DNA from: Stereocaulon alpinum | Lineage: Eukaryota; Ascomycota; Lecanoromycetes; Lecanorales; Stereocaulaceae | DNA length: 64,000 nucleotides | NCBI GenBank assembly: GCA_018257865.1 | Contig: JAEUBA010000027.1 | Coordinates: 248,001-312,000, forward strand | Reading direction: 5' to 3' | In this document: in pieces, positions 12,141 to 23,285 of the stretch | How positions within the stretch are numbered: the stretch's first letter is position 1 | Layout: every line of letters starts with the position of its first letter | Position numbers and translations under genes: made by a program | The notes under the pieces: generated by a model | Database searches by the model: none | The model's input: the letters and a program-made list of their open reading frames with translations, nothing else | What the model was told of the DNA's origin: nothing

Positions 12141-15100
12141 ATGGGAGGGCAACAAGATGAATGGGAACGTCTTTACGACCAAAAGAAGCACATCTTTGAG
12201 GAGGAGCGATGTCAGCATGCGCTAGGAATCGATTCTCTCCCCGAGCTTGAATCTTCCTTGCAGTACATGGAACACAAATACAAACTTGACAAACCAGACG
12301 AAGATACAGGCTTCTTCGATCATCTGAAGCTTACGTTACGGAGTTTGCAGTCTTTCGCAGATGCTGTTAGGCGATGCTCCCATCATCCTCCAATCGCGAA
12401 CCTTCTGTGGGGAAGTGTGCATGCAGTCATACAGGTATGGTCGATCGCTCACTACACTGATAAATGGGATCCATGGCTAAGATTCGGTCGAACGCAGTGC
12501 GCTTTGCAGTCCTCTGATGCGCCGGGTGAGATATGCAGCCTCATCTCGGAGCTTAACGCCTCCATGCCAACTCTCGAAGCCCACAAGAAGCTCCTGGCGA
12601 GTCGTCCAGCACTTCAGTGGCCATTACAGGAGCTATACGATGACTATATGAACTTCTGCATTTCAGCTGTGCAGTATGTCAGAAAGCGAGCGTCTGGTGA
12701 ACATTGCTAGAACAAGCTATCCTTTCGAATACCTACGCTGACCAGTGATCAAGCAAACTTCTTCCGGTGGTGGTTTTCAGTTCCAACCACACTCGGCCAT
12801 AGCTTGGAGAATACAAAGACCAGCATTGAGCGACATAAACGTGTGCTGGATGAGGAAGCAGCAACTCAAAGCGCTCGATTGCATGCACAAGAGACTGTCA
12901 GTACCGTCACGATGTTCCGTAATTATCAGTTCACCGGCAGGGACGCGTTGCTGGAAGATTTACATGACAGATTTTGGGCGCATACATCTATCGATCAAGC
13001 ATCGAGACCCTCTTTCCAGCCAGATTCAGCATTGTTACTACCTGCTACTGGAGAAGGGTCTATTGGCCCAACTTGCTGTGTCCTCCGTGGTATGGGTGGC
13101 ATTGGTAAATCCCAGTGTGCTCTAGAATACTATTTCAGGTACAAGATGCACTATGACGCCGTTTTCTGGCTTCCATCGGAGCAGGAGCCTGAATTGAAAA
13201 AAGCATATAGTCTCATAGCAACCAAAGTCGCCTCAATGGATCCGAAAGTCAGAAATTCTGAGAGCTATTTCAATCAATCGCCACCCATGGAAGTAGCCCG
13301 AAGATGGCTCGAAGAGACTAGTAAGCCAGTCGAAACTATAATGATTGGGGAGAACTAAAGAGTGTCCAGCTCACAGTTGGCTTTTGATCTTTGACAATGT
13401 TGAGGACATCAACGACCTAGAGGCATTTCTGCCCACAAGTACAGCGATCAGAGGCTCTGTCATCATCACTACGCAACGGAATGAGATGCGGCGCGTGACA
13501 GATAACTTCCACGAGTTCGATCTCCAAGACCTTGACCGGGAGGAAGGATCAGCGCTCTTCTTCAAATACCTTGGCCGGAAGCCGCCAGATGATAGCGAAG
13601 AAGAAATTGCCCGACAGCTAAGTGAACAAGTAGATGGGTCACCACTTGCGTTGGCTACGATTGGTGGATACATCTGCGAGTCAGGTAGCTCTGTTGAAGA
13701 ATTCCTTGAAAGCTTTAAGCGGTCTTCCAGAGTATGGGGTGCCAGCGCTGGAGGCCAGGCAAAGCAGTACAAAGGCACACTAGAAACCGTGTTCGAATTG
13801 GCTCTCGAGAAACTCCCGGAAGATGCACGACATTTGATACGTCTGCTCGCGTTCTTGAATCCAGATCGCATACCTGAGGATCTCTTTATTGTCGAACAAC
13901 ATGACAAGAAGCTTGGCAAGGAAGACGATCCGGACCATCCGGTAAGAAAGGTACTTTTCAAGCGGGCTGAGTAAGTGCTGCCAGCTTAGTTGGGTGAAGC
14001 TCCGTTGACAAAGAACAGTTTCATGGAAATGATAAGAAATTTGCGGACTCGACAGCTTGTGAAACGGGATACGTCAGAATCGGACCCTTTCCTCTCCATG
14101 CATAGAACACTGCAGTGGAGCATACTCCATAGCTTGAGCAAAGACTCTGACCTTAGATGGGAGATCTTTCGTCAGGCATTAGCACTCCTTCAACGTGGTG
14201 TGCCCGAGGTATCCCGGTTGCAGGAGCCGGAAGCAGACAAATGGCCACAGTTCGAGAAATATGCTCCACAGGTTTTGAGTCTGCGATGTCATTGCCTTTG
14301 GCCTGAGCCTGCAGTAGAGTTTCCTGTGGACTTTGCCAAAGTCTTGTCAAATATGGGCACTTACATGTGGCATGCGGGTTTGTTGGACACTGGGTCTAAA
14401 AGTCTGCTTAACGCAGAAGAGATCTTGGATAACAAACAGGTTGACGGAGCCAACGAGCTTCGTGGCGATTTACATGTCAATCTTGGAATCATCTTCAGTT
14501 TCACTGGTGTCAGCGAACGAAATGAGAGCATGCGAAGGCGACGTAGGGCTCTTAAAATCCGATGGAAACATCACAAGGACATTCCGGGCGGTAAACGGAC
14601 TCGAATTGACGAGATGCGATGGCATAATGCCCGTACAGATCTTGCGATTGGTTACATGCATGAAGAACAATTTCATGAAGCAGAAGATATCTTCGAGGAG
14701 TGCCTGGAAAAGTATAAGACCTGGGATACAGAAGACAAGATTCCCTTCGAATACTCGAAGTATTATAAGTTCATGTCTTTCGTCCGAATGTCGCGTGGCC
14801 AAGAAAAGGAAGCTAAGGAATACGCTCAGAAAGGAGTCGACTTGATGGAAATGGCTGCGGGTGTTCAATCGCCGCTATATCATGCAACAAGGTTCCTGTT
14901 GGCAAACATCTTGTACCATGCAGGGGATGTCGAGGGCGCTCTCGCGTTGAACGAAGACGTCCTAAAGAGCATGAGGAGATTCTGCGGTGAATTCAACCAT
15001 TTCACTCTAGAAAGTTATTCTACATGTGCAGCATTACTTCTCATGCAGGGAGATGCAGTAAAAGCCGCGTACGTTATCGTCAAACACCCCGTCACCCTGA

Positions 15101-15405
15101 CTAGGTTGCTAACATCTATCTTCAGGGAATACTCGGCGTCATGTCTAGAACGCCGCAAACGATCCTCGTGGCATCAGGAAGCCGTCGCGAGAGCACAATA
15201 CCGATACTCACTGATTCTGCATCAGATAGGCGATCATGAAGAGGCCAAAGCTCAATATTTACACGCCAAGCGCGTAAAGGACTACTACCTCAAACAATTT
15301 CCGCAGTATCTCCATGATGATGAGAACGAGCTAATTGTCTATGACCAGATGGTGTCTTTCTGGGCCGGACGATTTACAGGCAAGGCTCACTACCGCGATG
15401 TGTGA
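12141..15405 (+). CDS. NLR-like DUF7708/NB-ARC/TPR protein B
   Basis: Predicted 987-aa NLR-like protein. Exons 12141-12434, 12510-12673, 12746-13320, 13370-13970, 14019-15068 and 15126-15405 sum to 2964 nt. Residues about 30-170 match the fungal DUF7708 N-terminal domain (SFADAVRRC, PIANLLWGSVHAV). NB-ARC follows: P-loop GMGGIGKS at about 268-275, LLIFDN near 349, GSVIITTQ, SPLALA, and LSMHRTLQ at 570-577. TPR-like repeats run to the C-terminus (YDQMVSFWAGRFTG). Introns of 75 and 57 nt are multiples of three without stops, so unspliced reading is possible; homology to DUF7708 and to protein A argues that both are spliced. The body is paralogous to protein A but the N-terminus is unrelated. 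It ends 234 bp from the tail of an oxygenase gene in convergent orientation. Likely role: recognition or incompatibility signalling (inference). Confidence 0.88.
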
Positions 15406-15639
15406 TTGTCATTGCCCAATAGTATATTCGACAGATGAGTAATTTAACCATCTTGGATGCTGGGTCCTCCCATGGGCTAGACACGAAGTACGCGGAATGG
15501 ATCGTAGCTCTCAGGAGACATACCATCTCTCTGCTTAAGTACACTAGTGGACGATACGGCATTGGTCTCTATGGGTTGCTATCAGGATTGAGTGCGGAGC
15601 ATGTGGCCCAGTCTCAGCGATGCACATTTTATCACTTCC

Positions 15640-16661
15640 TCAACTTGGATGTGTGAACACCAATGCTCTGACCTCAATACTTCGACGTGGTGAAGTACCA
15701 GGTGGTATCGAGGAGTGGTAGAACGCTGTATGCGGGCAACCTGTCACACTGATCAGTCGATCGCAATAAGGATTAGGAAGAGAGCTACAAACATAGAGCA
15801 TTAACGCTATCATTGGAGTCAAAGATCTTTATGATAGTGAGCTCATCAGAGCGGTGTTTGTTCAAGTAATACCATTTGGCATTTGGGTTATAGAGAGGCA
15901 GGAGAGTTTCGCCCAGACGCGATTTCTGAATGTTGTCACATACTATGAGGTCATCCTTCTGGATGGTACTACCATCGCATAATGCCAGTGGGCAGTCCTC
16001 CACCTGCGAACTATACGGCCTCCATAGACTAACCACCAGATTCAGCAACACCCCCAAGCCAGACCCTGTTCTATGGTGCCTTACTTGAATATGCGGACTC
16101 TTCCTTGAAGGTAAAAATTTGCTTTGTCTCCCATCATCTCGTACACGTATTGGATGGCAGTGGCAGGACTTTGATCGAGGTGTACGTTGTGGGCTGGGAC
16201 TAAGGGCGTAAGGGGGTCGTTGAGGTTTGCAAGAGAGTCTCGAGCAACATTAAGCCGCATCTAGTGCCATATTAGCAGATCTACAGAAGGCAGTTACTTT
16301 TGAATACCCTTACTCGCCAGTTAAAGAACGAAACATGATCCACTCCGTCCACGCTCTGTTTGAGCAGCCTCTCGAGCTCAGGTTTGTAGATGTGCTCTAC
16401 ATCGTCCAACTGCTGATAGTCGAGGTCTGGGAAGTGATGTTGGAGAATATTAAACCCATGATCGTCCAAATTGAACGTAGATTCGAAGCCTCTTATGTCG
16501 GTGATCAACTCCTCAGGGCCCGCTATCATCTGAATATTCTGTTTTGGAATATGCTGTAGCTCAGTGATATTCTCGCTAACGACCTGATATGGCTTCTCTG
16601 TTCTGAATCGATCGTCCCACCGGAGGTACATAAGGTTTCTTCGCTCATTCCTCGGTTCCAT
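15640..16661 (-). CDS. CmcJ/NvfI-like Fe/2-oxoglutarate oxygenase, copy D
   Basis: Predicted 286-aa protein of the family that includes CmcJ, NvfI and the AsaB-type hydroxylase/desaturases of fungal metabolite clusters. Exons 16314-16661, 16085-16260, 15793-16028 and 15640-15740 sum to 861 nt. Landmarks: RTEKPYQV near the N-terminus, FFNWR at the first splice, VHLDQSP (residues about 142-148), NLWRP at 175, PLALCDG, KWYYLN, KIFDSN, CPHTAF and SIEVRAL at the end. By analogy with the family, H and D of VHLD plus H of PHTAF are the probable iron ligands; all are present. ATG 16661 (MEPRNERR) is supported because the broken copy at 25838 starts the same way. Substrate unknown. It lies tail-to-tail with NLR B and head-to-head with the small gene at 17154. 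Confidence 0.8.
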
Positions 16662-17153
16662 GATTTGCGCAGGTTGCCGATGAGGCTGGAATCCTCTCCC
16701 CAAGTGTTCACAGAAAATACAATACACGTGTCATTAGAGGATTCGTAATCTATTTGCGTTTGTTACTATCATAGCTTTATCTATCCGATCGGCGACAGGC
16801 TGGTGTGTCATGTCTTGATTCGTCGATAAGACCAGCTGCTTCAAGCATTGATCATCCATGACCGTTTTCCGTCTTATTGGATGCCTGCGGCTCTAGAATG
16901 CGATCGCCCCTTGGGGTGCGGGGTCATGCAGGATTGCTGCCTCATAATGAGATTGGACGGACTCAATTCATAAAAGAGGGGTTTCCCTGTCATTATTTCG
17001 CTCATAGTATTTTGCAGAAGCTATCAATTTAGTGAGTCTCTGAACCGCATCCAGAACCTGGCACTTTCGTCAACAGAGTTGTATGCTACTGGTAGGACCC
17101 ATCGATGCATTGAATTCCTTCTTCTTATTTGTGCTGATGAGAGCAGATTGGAT
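16662..17153. promoter_or_regulatory. Divergent region between oxygenase D and small protein 1
   Basis: 492 bp separate the two start codons. The same divergent pairing (oxygenase and small protein) recurs at 25105-25837, which suggests a shared control region. The two intergenic stretches do not look alike by eye. Confidence 0.35.
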
Positions 17154-17411
17154 ATGGCTTCCCATAACGGAAGCGTACAAGACCCTACCTCCACTACCTC
17201 TACTACCTCTACTACCTCCACGAACGATACCCAAAATTGGCACCCCATCGGTGGGTGGGCGGAAAGAGTCGCCGCCGATACTGCACATGACACACGCGAA
17301 CAGCCGTGGAAGGCGGCTCTTGAGAAAACCCATGATCAAGGTGCCGAAGGGGAGGATTTGATCAATCTCAAGCTCCCCAATCATGTTCAGTGCGGTAGCC
17401 TAGCTGCGTGA
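17154..17411 (+). CDS. Small conserved hypothetical protein, copy 1
   Basis: An intronless 85-residue frame starts at ATG 17154. Residues 10-24 are a Thr/Ser run encoded by an ACCTCTACT microsatellite; the last 45 residues contain GWAERVAADTAHD, REQPWKAAL, THDQGAEGED and LPNHVQCGS. The C-terminal half is nearly identical to that of the minus-strand gene at 24877, while the N-terminal half is unrelated, so selection has probably held the C-terminus. No signal peptide or membrane segment is seen. I do not recognise the family. Confidence 0.6.
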   Translation: MASHNGSVQDPTSTTSTTSTTSTNDTQNWHPIGGWAERVAADTAHDTREQPWKAALEKTHDQGAEGEDLINLKLPNHVQCGSLAA

Positions 17412-17553
17412 AAAGTCCAAAGCGTGCAGCGGTGGGCAGCAGAATGCTGGAACAAAGGTGTGGTTCAAGGGAGGGCTGAATGGCATAGCGATGTAGTAAT
17501 AGGACAACATAGATAACGGCATTCGGAGTGTGTGGTTAGATCCTGCAACCAGT

Positions 17554-18655
17554 CTACTCCACTTTAGCTTCACCATGATGCGTGAAAACCAATGCTCTGA
17601 CTTCAATGCTTTCCCGTGGCGTGGCGTTGGGGTTGACGTGCCCGTGTGTAAAGGAAGTATGTAGACAGCCTAGATCGAGTTGATATAAGCTTTAAACATC
17701 GATATCGAGCAAGGCTTTTGACTGACAGGTAGCTGCAACGTCTGGATCGCTATCAAACATTTTCAGTAGCGTGACCTCGTCTTTTCGCTGCCGATTCAAA
17801 TAGTGCCAACGGTATCTGCGACTAGGATTTGCGTAGAGATTGGCACCGTTGTACTGCTTTCTGACATGATCTGCCTCGACAAGATCAGAAGGATTGACAG
17901 AGCGTGCGTCACAAAGTGCCAACGGTTGGTCTTCAACTACTCCAACAGTGGGACGCCAGACGCTGGAGTCCATTAGGATGATTGCCTATGAAGTGGTTTT
18001 AAGATGTACCGACTTGATAATGCGCACTCGACCTTTGACAAGCATATCAGCCTGGTCTGGGAGATGCAACCGGATGCGGCCCAAGACAGCGGAAGGGGCC
18101 TGGTCTATGCCACCTTGATCAGATACGTGCTTTGGCATCAGTTGGAAATCTTACATACCGACGTGGACATGTTTTGCGGGTAACAAATGTTGCATCTTGT
18201 CATTGGCGTCTATTACAGTCTTATTGGTTATGTCCTTGTTCTTCCTGATCTGTAATGGGTGAGAATGGTAGATAGCTTGAGACTCCAGGGCCTGTTAATA
18301 CCCGCCAATCAAAGAAGTAAACCTGATCAACACCTTCAACCTCGCGCTTGATGAGCGCCTCGACTTCTGGTAGATATGTTCTCTCCACGTCATCCCCGTG
18401 TTCAAATGTTGTCATCTGGGTTGTGTGGTGACAAAATGCGAAACCCTGCTTGTCCAGTGTAAATTGTGATTCAATACCTCGAGTGTCATATATTCGTTCT
18501 GTAATACCCTCCCTGAACACAAGATTCGTGGTTCTCCTGTTAGGCAAAGCATGTTCGGGTACTAGAGCAAAGATCTGGAAAGGTTTCTCCCTCTTGTAAA
18601 GGTCTTGCCACTCCAGGTACATGAGCTGAGCTTCTTCATCCTGCCGGCAGTACAT
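17554..18655 (-). CDS. CmcJ/NvfI-like Fe/2-oxoglutarate oxygenase, copy E
   Basis: Predicted 295-aa relative of copy D. Exons 18302-18655, 18159-18249, 18014-18104, 17727-17962 and 17554-17669 sum to 888 nt; introns are 51-57 nt. Motifs: KREKPFQIF, FFDWR at the first splice, VHVDQAP near 146-152, NVWRP at 179, PLALCDAR, RWHYLN, KMFDSDPD, CLHTSF near 258, RESIEVRAL and FTHHGEAKVE. The probable iron ligands (HxD and the later His) are intact. It has one intron more than copy D, inside VHV-DQ, so this is an older paralogue and not a recent tandem copy. Substrate unknown. The small gene at 17154-17411 converges on its 3' end, 142 bp away. Confidence 0.8.
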
Positions 18656-19423
18656 TGTGCTTCTGGAAAGCTTATCGAAGCGCGTGGGGTCCTTTTGACC
18701 TGATCCGCTTTTACGGTAGTGTCTAGCTAGCGTTGCTGTGTTCTGGATAGACTGAGAGGAACACGATGTCGATAGTAGCCGGAATTGTGAGGAGTTAACG
18801 GGAAAGAGGGGCTATGGGGTTACTACTAGCGCCCTCAGGGGAATGGTGATGTAGGGCCTCTAAAAATTGGTATCTGGGGGCGGATAGCGGGCTCTCCAAT
18901 ACTTTCCGGCTCCTTTGACCCATAAAGCAAGCGCTGACCCGACCAATTCACTGTTTCGACAATTCACATTTCCAGTCCCTATTGATGAACAATATTGGAC
19001 CTGTGCATGTTTGACTGGGAATACTATGCCCCCGAAAACAGTCCAAGGTGTATTTGCTGCTAGCTGGATGCATTTCGGGCCATGAGATCGCCATTTCCGC
19101 TTGGAGATATAGCTCAGCTTAGTCAATGCGTATGTTTACCTTAAGGTACCTTAATAAGTCGAACAGGTGTGGCACTCCGCGCCTTTGCAACGGTTCAGCA
19201 CTACATGCCGTCATCTTTCCCCGTGACTTTATATCCACTCTAGGAAGTCACAACCCTGCATGAATCCATTTCCACTGTGAAGATCTTGTCCTAATTACTT
19301 GACAGGTATTCTCTGATGCGCTATAGACGCATTTGACGAATCTGGGTTTCCTTTGCACATTGCTGCCCCTCATACACCATGTCGTAGGTCATGTCATGGG
19401 TCACAATTCTAGAGTTGAACAGT
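18656..19423. other. Intergenic
   Basis: 768 bp upstream of oxygenase E and downstream of the DUF6594 gene. A weak minus frame at 18860-19126 (88 residues) has no recognisable feature. Confidence 0.4.
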
Positions 19424-20463
19424 CTAACCGGTCCCGGTCCCTATATTTGTCGTAGCCACGAAAACGACTTGAACGCTCGCAAAACTGCTCGAGTCCAATG
19501 GATTAGCAAGATTCCTCGTGTCACTTTCGCCAACCCACATCGTTGATAACGTAGTTCTATGAGGATGATGATGAGGTAGAATAGATAGAACGGGATTTAC
19601 GCACGCAGCTGTAGCACCAAAAATCTCAATCCTACGGGCATTGGTACAAATTGCCAGCACAGTGCAGAATATCACCATGAAGGTAGCGACCAATCCCAAA
19701 CGTAGCTTCATACCCGGAACGAAGTATAATGCTATGGTCGACGTTACCGGAATCATTGACGAGAGTAGAGTGACCATTACACTCGAAAATGCCAGGACTT
19801 TGGAATCGCTATACTCGACAAACCCAGCCTCTTCATCCTGTGGCTTTGACACACAAACGTACTGGCCAATGTATCGGTGGAACCACGCCATGAATCTGTT
19901 AATAAGCCATATCGTGAACACGTCGTTCTCACCTGCTCGTACACTCAACGTCACAAGGTCGCCGACGTTCTCTGGTGCGTAAATTGACTTTTCCAGAGCG
20001 CGTAGGAAGTTGTCTCCAGATTTCGGCCGTTCTAACCAAGTATTAAGAAACGTGAGATCTTGTTCCAATGGCTGTCTCAGTTGGAAGATCCGCTCGCTTT
20101 GTAACATGGTAGCATCTGGGACCTTGTTAGCCCACTATTGTGGTATCTTTAGATGGAGATGCCCAAACAATATTGGTCCAGCTTGGTCCGAACCTCGAGA
20201 CACTGTTCCCATTGTAGCGAATCGCCATCCGTTGCTCCTGCCAGCTTCCACCACTCCCTCGAAAACGCGGCCTTTTCAGGATCGCAAGAATCCTCACGTG
20301 CAGTGCCATGTAAATCGCTCTCGAGCTTGTTGAGTTCAGCTTGCATATACAGTAAGGTCCGTGCATTGAGAGCACTATAACGTCTGAAAATGGCAAGTGC
20401 TGGGTTTGCGCCCATGAAAGAGCCAAGTCTAGGGTATCCCTCGATCTCATCATGCCAACTCAT
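19424..20463 (-). CDS. DUF6594 membrane protein
   Basis: Predicted 285-aa protein: exons 20169-20463, 19605-20115 and 19424-19475. The N-terminus has the family signature GYPRLGSFMG, AIFRRYSALNARTLLYMQAEL; helical segments follow, and the C-terminal third holds hydrophobic helices at about 205-231 and 237-256, then TNARRIEIFGATAA and a short last hydrophobic stretch. ATG 20463 (MSWHDEIEGYP) is the best start. The second intron (129 nt) is a multiple of three without a stop, so an unspliced 328-aa form is possible; the DUF6594 C-terminus (AAxxVVFV) fits the spliced form. The biochemical function of the family is unknown; it is common in fungal accessory regions. Confidence 0.82.
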
Positions 20464-21069
20464 GTTGAAAGCGGACTGGATGTCCACAATGAACAGACCA
20501 AGTCGAAGATGGCCTGAATTTGGTGGCAGCTAGCTTGTTATTACTATGACGTGGACACGTTATCTATACGCTGTGATAGACTTGGACGCCCCGCATATGT
20601 TGGTGAGCTTAGTCTAGGGTCTAACAGGCGGGATGTCACCATGCAGCATTAGTGGCATGCGCAGAGTCTGGATTGACGCCTGATCTACGACAGCCCACAA
20701 TGACTATGCCTGGCATGTAACCATGTAACAAGACAGAAGATCATACATCTAATATTTCAATTACACACATTGTCCCCGTTCGATTGTGGACGCAAACAAG
20801 CTGTTCCCTGCCCACAGCAATGACGGACAAGCGTCGCGATAAGCCACATGGTAAGGCTGAGAAACAAGGCAACTTTGCGCATTGCTTACCCTGCCTAGAT
20901 AAGAATCCATTGCAGCCTGCTTCATCAAGTCGCAGACACCCTGAAAAGACAGAGGTTCATCACGTTCGCACTGACACTGAGCATCGCTTATACTGTGTGG
21001 TAGAAATCGAATCCCTCACGGCAGCACCTCAAGATACTGAACAGGAGCACAGACCAGTGGGTCGACGTT
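20464..21069. other. Upstream region of the retropepsin-like gene
   Basis: About 600 bp. An open stretch at 20821-20996 (starting MTDKRRDKPH) may hold upstream exons of the next gene, because a splice from near 20995 into about 21053 would put its frame into QWVDVMGTLDTG. The donor would be weak (GTGTGG), so I leave it out of the model. Confidence 0.3.
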
Positions 21070-22006
21070 ATGGGAACGTTAGATACTGGTACAGAGGAAA
21101 ACTGGATTGGCAGCCACGTATTAGACCGCATCGGACATCAGCCTATGTCAATAATTCCAGAGGAGACTTACAGCGATTTCCAAGGTGCACACTTTAGCTG
21201 CGAGGAACTCACAAACATCTGTTGGCAGGCTGCCAATAGCAATTACACCAATGAAGGAGATTTCCGCGTCATGTACGATGGTGGCTTCGACGTCGTCATC
21301 GGGAGGAAGTATCTAGATTCAAGAGGTATTTACGAGTTTAATGAGAGTAACCTTGTCTTCTTCCACAAAAAACCAAGCAAAGGTACCACCAACACTTCCC
21401 ACGTTGACGTTGCTCCTGACGATAGAGTTTTTAGATGATGAGAGGCGTATGCAGGCAACAAGCTCTCAACAACAGAAAGAGATACAGCAGTACCTGATCA
21501 AACAACCCGAGTCCCAAGCAGCAGAGCGCCAGAAACGGAGAGACTTTTTGGCATCGGATACGCAACAACCTGATCTCGCAAGCCTGACAACATCCTCGCC
21601 ATCTTTCAGCTCGGGCTATAATCCAGCAGGCAGTGGGCCATGGCAGGGTGAATCTCCAAGTGCTTATGGTCACAGTCGCCGGCAAGCTTGTCTCATGGGT
21701 CAACCTGTAAGGTCTTCATCGATCCCGAGCGGCTGCTCTTCAATATCCACCACCGCGATGGGCACGACTAGCTATCAGAGCTCCCTTGTATCAAACACGT
21801 CATACGACACCATTGGGCGTGGCTCATCATGGGATGTCATGCCGCCCGCAACGGGATTCTCCGAGAAGAACGAGGCTAGCCCATACGTTCAACTCAGAGA
21901 TTGGATTTGCTCGGACTGTTCCAAGAGAAACCAGGCGTTGGCAATGGACTCTATGATATGTAGTCGATGCCGCAAGGAGAAGGTCGTTACAAGACGATCG
22001 AGGTAA
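21070..22006 (+). CDS. Retropepsin-like protein with C-terminal zinc-ribbon motif
   Basis: Model: 21070-21382 joined to 21426-22006, 297 aa from the first in-frame ATG. Immediately after the start is LDTGTEENWI, the DTG active-site signature of a pepsin/retropepsin-like fold with the N-(W/F)-(I/V)-S context common in fungal single-domain members; DVVIGRKYL (near 80-90) fits the later strand. A Gln/Ser-rich linker follows. The end carries C266-x2-C269-x13-C283-x2-C286, a RanBP2-like zinc ribbon. The intron is 43 nt and restores the frame exactly. The true N-terminus may lie further upstream. It could be a domesticated retroelement protease, but no reverse transcriptase or integrase is nearby. 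Confidence 0.6.
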
Positions 22007-23283
22007 ATTTGGCGATAGAGGATGCAAGCACCGCAAGGACAACTCTGGACGGCAAACTCCCACCACTTCTAGCCTGTTCAACGCATCGATTGAAGTCTCA
22101 GAAAAGTCCATGGTCCGTCTTAATCTCTCCGACTGAGATGTATCGGCGAAGGTGTGTGTCTGAAAGGATGGCTGGAACGAGTGTAAACGTGAACTTACAA
22201 GTCCTCAACAGTTGACATCTTCCACATTGACGACCTTCAATTCCGTCGTCGTAATTCAGGACTCTACTCGAGCGATCGACGGTCATTACAGTCGCTGCAT
22301 CCTGGGAAGAAGATCGAAGAATCCCGTCTACCGAGTAATGTGCTCACAGCGAAGTTGATATATGCATTTACTGCAGCACGATGCCACGAAGTGAAGTTGC
22401 CAGTCTTCTTCCAGAGTCAACTTATCGAAAGCTATCGAACGGACCACTGATTGCTCAGATATTCCTTTGAGGAGCTTTTGCATTGGCTAGAGCAATCAGT
22501 AGCTCATTGTCTGGGCACGCACAGCCTTTTGTGTATTTTGCCATCCGACAATGGCCTTACAAGGCTACGGTAGTACAACAGTATGCCACATTGACCCTGT
22601 CCTTGATTGACTCACTACGTCCTTGCTCCAGATTACCAAGCGGATGTATGTGATCATGTCTCGCAATCGTGGCAGTGGTGTGGTTTTGAGTTCGGCGCAT
22701 GAATGTGATAGCAAATTCGCCGTTCTTGAAGAAACAAGTGAGCCTTAAGGGTTGTCCTTCATTGTCGGAGGAGACGCAGTCCCTCAGGGTTGGAATGAGA
22801 GCTTGTAATTTCAAAGAGTAGAGGTCGTGGACAGTTGAAATTAGATATCACTGGACGAACTACATGCACATGTGAGTGTTACAAGACGAATTATATGATC
22901 AAATGAAAATCTCAATATCTTTCCTCCAAGAAAGTAAAGCATCGGGCGCAGCTTCAGGGGCTTTCGAGCAAGCTGGTAACACCAAAAGCGGGTACCGTTG
23001 GACCTTAATCGTTCACCTTGAGGTACCTGCGACAGCGTATTAATAAAGCCCTCCAAACTCCGAATATCGAAAGCTAAGGTACTTTTACTTGTCAAACATA
23101 CCAACCAATGTTCATGATATGAAGTTGTAAGCTTGATATGACAAGATTATAAAGCTTGTCAAGCGCTTTTCGAACCAACTCGAATCATCAGATTCGGATA
23201 GAGCGTTGTTGAGTTATCGTAGGTCAAGAACTCATATATTATAAATTTTCGCGGAACCAAGCCTACCGTCAAGAGCCTGATCC
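22007..23283. other. Intergenic, no supported gene
   Basis: About 1.3 kb with only short unrecognised frames on both strands. Confidence 0.45.
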
Positions 23284-23285
23284 TA

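Noticed and set aside
13371..13961. A 196-residue minus frame inside NLR B
   Set aside because: It mirrors the NB-ARC exon and has no motif of its own.
10208..18655. A cephamycin-like cluster, because CmcJ-type genes sit near a beta-lactamase-fold gene
   Set aside because: The names coincide only by history. CmcJ-family proteins are widespread in fungi, PF00144 hydrolases are mostly esterases, and no peptide synthetase or IPNS-like gene is present.
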